Of a stretch of DNA of 64,000 bases, positions 61,067-64,000 are shown in pieces. The stretch comes from Luteococcus sp048595755 (GTDB lineage Bacteria > Actinomycetota > Actinomycetes > Propionibacteriales > Propionibacteriaceae), in assembly GCF_048595755.1 (NCBI RefSeq), contig NZ_CP184360.1:2852001-2916000 (forward strand), written 5' to 3'. Position numbers and translations under genes: made by a program. The notes below the pieces were generated by a model. It was given only the letters and a program-made list of their open reading frames with translations. It ran no database searches and was not told where the DNA came from. Each line of letters begins with the position of its first letter. Positions within the stretch are counted from its first letter, which is position 1.

Positions 61067-61614
61067 GCACTCCTCCTGGCCCGGCCACCGGCGCGACGGG
61101 TCCGGGCGGCGCGCTCGACGGCTTCGGCATAACGGTTGGTGGCGGTCCCCCGCCACAGGTGACAGATGGCCAGGGCGACGGCGTCGGCCGCATCCGCCGG
61201 CCTGGGCGGCCCGGTGAGCTTCAGGATGCGGGCCACCATGGCACCCACCTGCGCCTTGTCGGCCCGGCCGGAGCCCGTGATGGCGGCCTTCACCTCACTG
61301 GGGGTGTGCAGCACCACCGGCAGGGCGTGACGCGCCGCGATGAGCATGGCGATGCCGGCGGCCTGGCTGGTTCCGGTCACCGACTGCAGGTTGTGCTGGG
61401 CGAAGACGCGCTCCACGGCGATCGCATCGGGCCGGTGCTCGCGCACCCATTCCTCCAAGCCGGTCTCGATGGCCAGCAGGCGGTGCGCATGGTCCTGGTC
61501 GGCAGGGGTGCGCACCACGCCCGCGGCCACCAGCGACAGCTGTCGGCGCGCGTCCTGCTCCACGATGCCCACGCCGCAACGGGTCAGGCCGGGATCGACG
61601 CCCAGTACGCGCAC
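61063..61614 (-). CDS. ruvC: Crossover junction endodeoxyribonuclease RuvC
   Basis: A 183-residue Holliday junction resolvase from GTG 61614 (RVLGVDPGLTRCG follows), with GGGAGG four bases upstream. The four acidic catalytic residues fall in GVDPG, AVERVFA and the C-terminal DAADAVALAICH segment. A second GTG three bases earlier is too close to the ribosome site. It heads the ruvCAB group and is preceded by a LexA-type operator 34-49 bases upstream. Confidence 0.95.
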   Translation of the reverse strand: MRVLGVDPGLTRCGVGIVEQDARRQLSLVAAGVVRTPADQDHAHRLLAIETGLEEWVREHRPDAIAVERVFAQHNLQSVTGTSQAAGIAMLIAARHALPVVLHTPSEVKAAITGSGRADKAQVGAMVARILKLTGPPRPADAADAVALAICHLWRGTATNRYAEAVERAARTRRAGGRARRSA

Positions 61615-61647
61615 CACACCTCCCGGCAGCAGGATCGAGGACCAAGA

Positions 61648-61663
61648 TCGAACAAACGTTCGG
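61648..61663 (-). promoter_or_regulatory. LexA (SOS) box upstream of ruvC
   Basis: CCGAACGTTTGTTCGA on the leftward strand matches 15 of 16 positions if compared with the actinobacterial/Bacillus-type LexA operator (TCGAAC, four bases, GTTCGA), counting the four spacer bases as free. It lies 34-49 bases before the ruvC start, so LexA repression of ruvCAB and its induction by DNA damage are expected. Confidence 0.85.
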
Positions 61664-61698
61664 AACTCTACTCCACTGCCGGGGCGCCAGCAATGACG

Positions 61699-61727
61699 AC
61701 GCCCGCCACCAGGGCGGTGGCGGGCGT
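61699..61727 (-). terminator. Hairpin terminator after yebC
   Basis: A perfect 12-bp stem (ACGCCCGCCACC with GGTGGCGGGCGT) and a five-base loop, 21 bases after the yebC stop, without a strong T run. It would separate the yebC and ruvC transcripts. Confidence 0.75.
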
Positions 61728-61748
61728 GCAATCCAGGGGCAGGCCCTG

Positions 61749-62549
61749 TCAGTCCTCGGACTCCAGGGCTGCCTGCAGCTCGGGGCTCAGCTCAACATTG
61801 GTGTAGACATTCTGGACGTCGTCGGACTCCTCCAGGGCGTCCACCACGCGCTCGATCTTCTCGACGGTCTCACGCTCGGTGACCACCTGGCCGAAGGTCG
61901 GCACGAAGGCCACGTCGGCGGAGTTGTAGTCGATGCCGGCGGCCTGGACGGCCTTGCGCACCTCCACCAGGTCATTGGTGTCGCAGACCAGCTCGAACTC
62001 GTCGCCGTTGTCGTTGACGTCCTCGACATTGGCCTCGATGGTGGCCTCGAGCAGTTCGTCCTCGGTGACCTCACGGGTGGTGGTCTTGCGACCCTCGCCG
62101 GGCACCTCCATGGTCTTCGCCACGGTGACGACGCCCTTGCGCTCGAACAGGCGCTGCACCGAACCGCCGTCGGCGATGGTGCCGCCATTGCGGGTGACCG
62201 CCACGCGCACCTCGGAGACCGCGCGGTTGCGGTTGTCGGTGAGGCACTCGATCAGGATCGCGACGCCGTCGGGGCCGTAGGCCTCGTACATGATCGTCTC
62301 GTAGTTAACCGCATCCGAACCGACACCGGAGCCGCGCTTGACGGCGCGATCGATGTTGTCATTGGGGACCGAGTTCTTCTTGGCCTTCTGGATCGCGTCG
62401 TACAGTGCCGGATTTCCCCCAGGATCACCGCCGCCCACACGCGCTGCAACCTCGACATTCTTCACCAGCTTGGCAAAGAGCTTGCCGCGCTTGGCGTCGA
62501 TGACTGCCTTCTTGTGCTTCGTGGTGGCCCACTTGGAATGACCGGCCAT
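61749..62549 (-). CDS. yebC: YebC/PmpR-family regulatory protein
   Basis: A 266-residue protein from ATG 62549 (MAGHSKWATTKHKK, the family signature), with GAGAGG ten bases upstream. The three-domain core includes ARVGGGDPGGNPALYDAIQKAKKNSVPNDNIDRAVKRG and YEAYGPDGVAILIECLTDNRNRA. Members act as DNA-binding regulators or help ribosomes translate proline stretches. A TTR.REV insertion near residue 145 slightly lengthens it. Its place upstream of ruvC is the classic bacterial arrangement. Confidence 0.95.
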   Translation of the reverse strand: MAGHSKWATTKHKKAVIDAKRGKLFAKLVKNVEVAARVGGGDPGGNPALYDAIQKAKKNSVPNDNIDRAVKRGSGVGSDAVNYETIMYEAYGPDGVAILIECLTDNRNRAVSEVRVAVTRNGGTIADGGSVQRLFERKGVVTVAKTMEVPGEGRKTTTREVTEDELLEATIEANVEDVNDNGDEFELVCDTNDLVEVRKAVQAAGIDYNSADVAFVPTFGQVVTERETVEKIERVVDALEESDDVQNVYTNVELSPELQAALESED

Positions 62550-62589
62550 ACGCAACCACACCTCTCGTAGAGAATCCTGCCGACAGATG

Positions 62590-63615
62590 CTACTCGCTGT
62601 CGTCGTCAACCCGTAATTCGCGTCCATAGAGCACGACGGTCTCCTCCGAGTCGTACCCGATCGAGGTGAACAGCTCCACCGCTCCGGCGGGGTCCTGCGT
62701 GTCGACGCCCAACCCGGCTCCCTGCAGGCCGGCCTCGAGGAAGGACTTCATCGACGCGACCAGCAGGGCGTGCCCCAGGCAGCGTCCGCGCCAGGCGGGC
62801 CGCACCCCGAGCCGATCGGTCCACCCCTCGCGAATGCCCTGGGCCTCCCACTCCTGCACATTGGCGCAGTTCATCGCATACCCGACCACCTCGCCCTGGT
62901 GGGTGGCCACCCAGCTCCACTGCGGACGCGCGGCGCCACGCTGCATCTGATGCTCCCAGACCGCCTGCGAGACGGCGTGCACGCCCGGGGTCTCGGCGAA
63001 GGCCTCGTTGTGCGCGGCACGGACCTGCTCGCTCAGCTCGGGGTGGTAGGGCTGCAACTGCACGTCGTGCAGGGGCGGCATCGCGGGCAGCGTCCACGGC
63101 GAGCCGTCCTGGGTCTCGAAGGACAGGTGCATGTCGAAGTACCAACGCCGTGGCGTGAAGCCGCTGCGCACCATGGTGCGGGCCTGAGTGACGGCCTTCT
63201 CCTCGACGTAGCGGGTCAGCAGCACGCGGTCGATCCGGGAATCGCGCAGATACTGCTCCTCGAGCCATTCCCTGGCCCGGGCAACCTGCCAGGTCACCGT
63301 GCTCAGGCCCAAGCCCTTGTGCCGCCAGGCCGGGTGCACCGCGCCGTCCAACCACAGCTGGGGCTCCCCCACGTCGACGCCGCGGGGATGGTTCCAGCCG
63401 TAGGCCACGATGGTGCCGGCCCGGTCACGGCCCACCACCGCGTCGGCGGCCGGGTCGGCGCCGGGGGCCTCGAAGTACTCCCACAGCTCGTCCAGGCCCA
63501 TCCTGTCGACGGGGTCGTCGAAATATTCAACGGCCATCCGCAGCTCGGCGAGCTGTTCCAGGTCATCGGCGCACAGTGCAGTCCAGTTCAGGCTGCCTTC
63601 CACGAAGGGGTCCAC
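62590..63615 (-). CDS. Tandem GNAT-domain acetyltransferase, MshD-like
   Basis: A 341-residue protein of two GNAT domains. The N-terminal domain (about 10-150) contains LDGAVHPAWRHKGLGLSTV; the C-terminal domain (about 185-330) contains DRLGVRPAWRGRCLGHALLVASMK with a fuller acetyl-CoA-binding loop. The double layout resembles mycothiol synthase MshD, but the family is broad in Actinobacteria and a mycothiol role is only a possibility. It lies 40 bases upstream of yebC in the same direction. Confidence 0.82.
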   Translation of the reverse strand: MDPFVEGSLNWTALCADDLEQLAELRMAVEYFDDPVDRMGLDELWEYFEAPGADPAADAVVGRDRAGTIVAYGWNHPRGVDVGEPQLWLDGAVHPAWRHKGLGLSTVTWQVARAREWLEEQYLRDSRIDRVLLTRYVEEKAVTQARTMVRSGFTPRRWYFDMHLSFETQDGSPWTLPAMPPLHDVQLQPYHPELSEQVRAAHNEAFAETPGVHAVSQAVWEHQMQRGAARPQWSWVATHQGEVVGYAMNCANVQEWEAQGIREGWTDRLGVRPAWRGRCLGHALLVASMKSFLEAGLQGAGLGVDTQDPAGAVELFTSIGYDSEETVVLYGRELRVDDDSE

Positions 63616-63645
63616 GGGGCTCCTTCCATCAGGACACCCTCAAGA

Positions 63646-64000
63646 CTACGCCTTGTCGTAGCCGCTTCGTCGAGGAAGACGCCAACGTCCCAGGGTGCGT
63701 TCGGCATGCCAGTCCACCACGCTCCAGCCGCCCTTGCGGGCGGCGCGCAGCAGGCCCACATCGGGCTGGACCGCCACCGGATTGCCCACGGCATTCAACA
63801 TGGGCAGGTCCACGTGGCTGTCGGCATAGGCGAAGGACTTGGCCAGGTCGTAGCCGTGCAGCGTGGCGTGGTGCCGCAGCCAGGCAGAGCGTGACTCACC
63901 GACCATGGGCGGCGAGGTGAGGAATCCGGTGCACACCCCGTCGGCATCGGTGGCCAGTTCGGCGGCCACCACGATGTCGAACAGGTCCTCGAGGGGGCGC
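63646..64000 (-). CDS. HAD-family hydrolase (SerB-like), N-terminus outside window
   Basis: The last 117 residues of a protein that enters from the right edge. PLEDLFDIVVAAELATDADG leads to GYDLAKSFAYADSHVDLPMLNAVGNPVAVQPD, the fourth HAD motif with the acidic metal ligands and the family ending of IB-type phosphatases such as phosphoserine phosphatase-like proteins. The catalytic first Asp is beyond the window. The stop is TAG at 63646. Confidence 0.8.
   Translation of the reverse strand, partial: RPLEDLFDIVVAAELATDADGVCTGFLTSPPMVGESRSAWLRHHATLHGYDLAKSFAYADSHVDLPMLNAVGNPVAVQPDVGLLRAARKGGWSVVDWHAERTLGRWRLPRRSGYDKA

Overview
The window is high-GC DNA with actinobacterial gene order and gene families: ruvCAB-yajC-secDF-apt-relA, alaS-ruvX-mltG-aroE-aroC-aroK-aroB, DUF948, DUF349, DUF4192, DUF4352-like and AbgT/M20 genes, and an LplB-LplA fusion. 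Lactate dehydrogenase, NAD-malic enzyme, asparaginase, aspartase and an asparagine-type permease fit a fermentative member of the Propionibacteriaceae. The family assignment is inference; the phylum is secure.

Left part (1-24 kb): a truncated HTH regulator, a PfkB-like protein, DUF4192 and DUF4352-like proteins, a lipoprotein L,D-transpeptidase and a MacB/FtsX-type ABC exporter. A leftward string of eleven closely packed genes follows (20.3 to 8.1 kb): DUF948, alaS, ruvX, mltG, aroE, aroC, aroK, aroB, ldh, malic enzyme and a putative DNA glycosylase. Rightward of it lie a YihY membrane protein and a complete polar amino-acid ABC importer ending in a strong terminator.

Middle (24-41 kb): a GH3 glycosidase, a collapsed AbgT/M20 pseudogene pair, a zinc-ribbon SDR, glutaminase, RarA, asparagine permease plus asparaginase, a dienelactone hydrolase, a tyrosine phosphatase, aspartase and a sodium:solute symporter. 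Glutaminase, permease, asparaginase and aspartase together would take amides to ammonia, aspartate and fumarate, a natural feed for fumarate reduction. A MarR regulator and an MFS transporter gene, once head to head, have lost both 5' ends in one deletion.

Accessory island (41.2-45.9 kb): about 4.7 kb of lower-GC DNA lies between two 199-bp copies of the lplA 3' end, one being the true gene end and one a divergent remnant. It carries a NarL-type response regulator, a transposase remnant, a HisKA_3 histidine kinase, a divergent 48-residue secreted-peptide gene ending in a Cys-bracketed decapeptide, an ABC ATPase, and an ABC permease interrupted by an in-frame TGA. This is the best candidate for an undescribed system: a peptide signalling or bacteriocin/immunity cassette.

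Right part (46-64 kb), all leftward except the DUF349 gene: lplA, aspS, hisS with an MBL-fold hydrolase, relA/spoT, apt, secF, secD, yajC, ruvB, ruvA, ruvC preceded by a near-perfect LexA box, yebC, a double-GNAT protein and a truncated HAD hydrolase. No tRNA, rRNA, CRISPR array or intact insertion sequence was seen.
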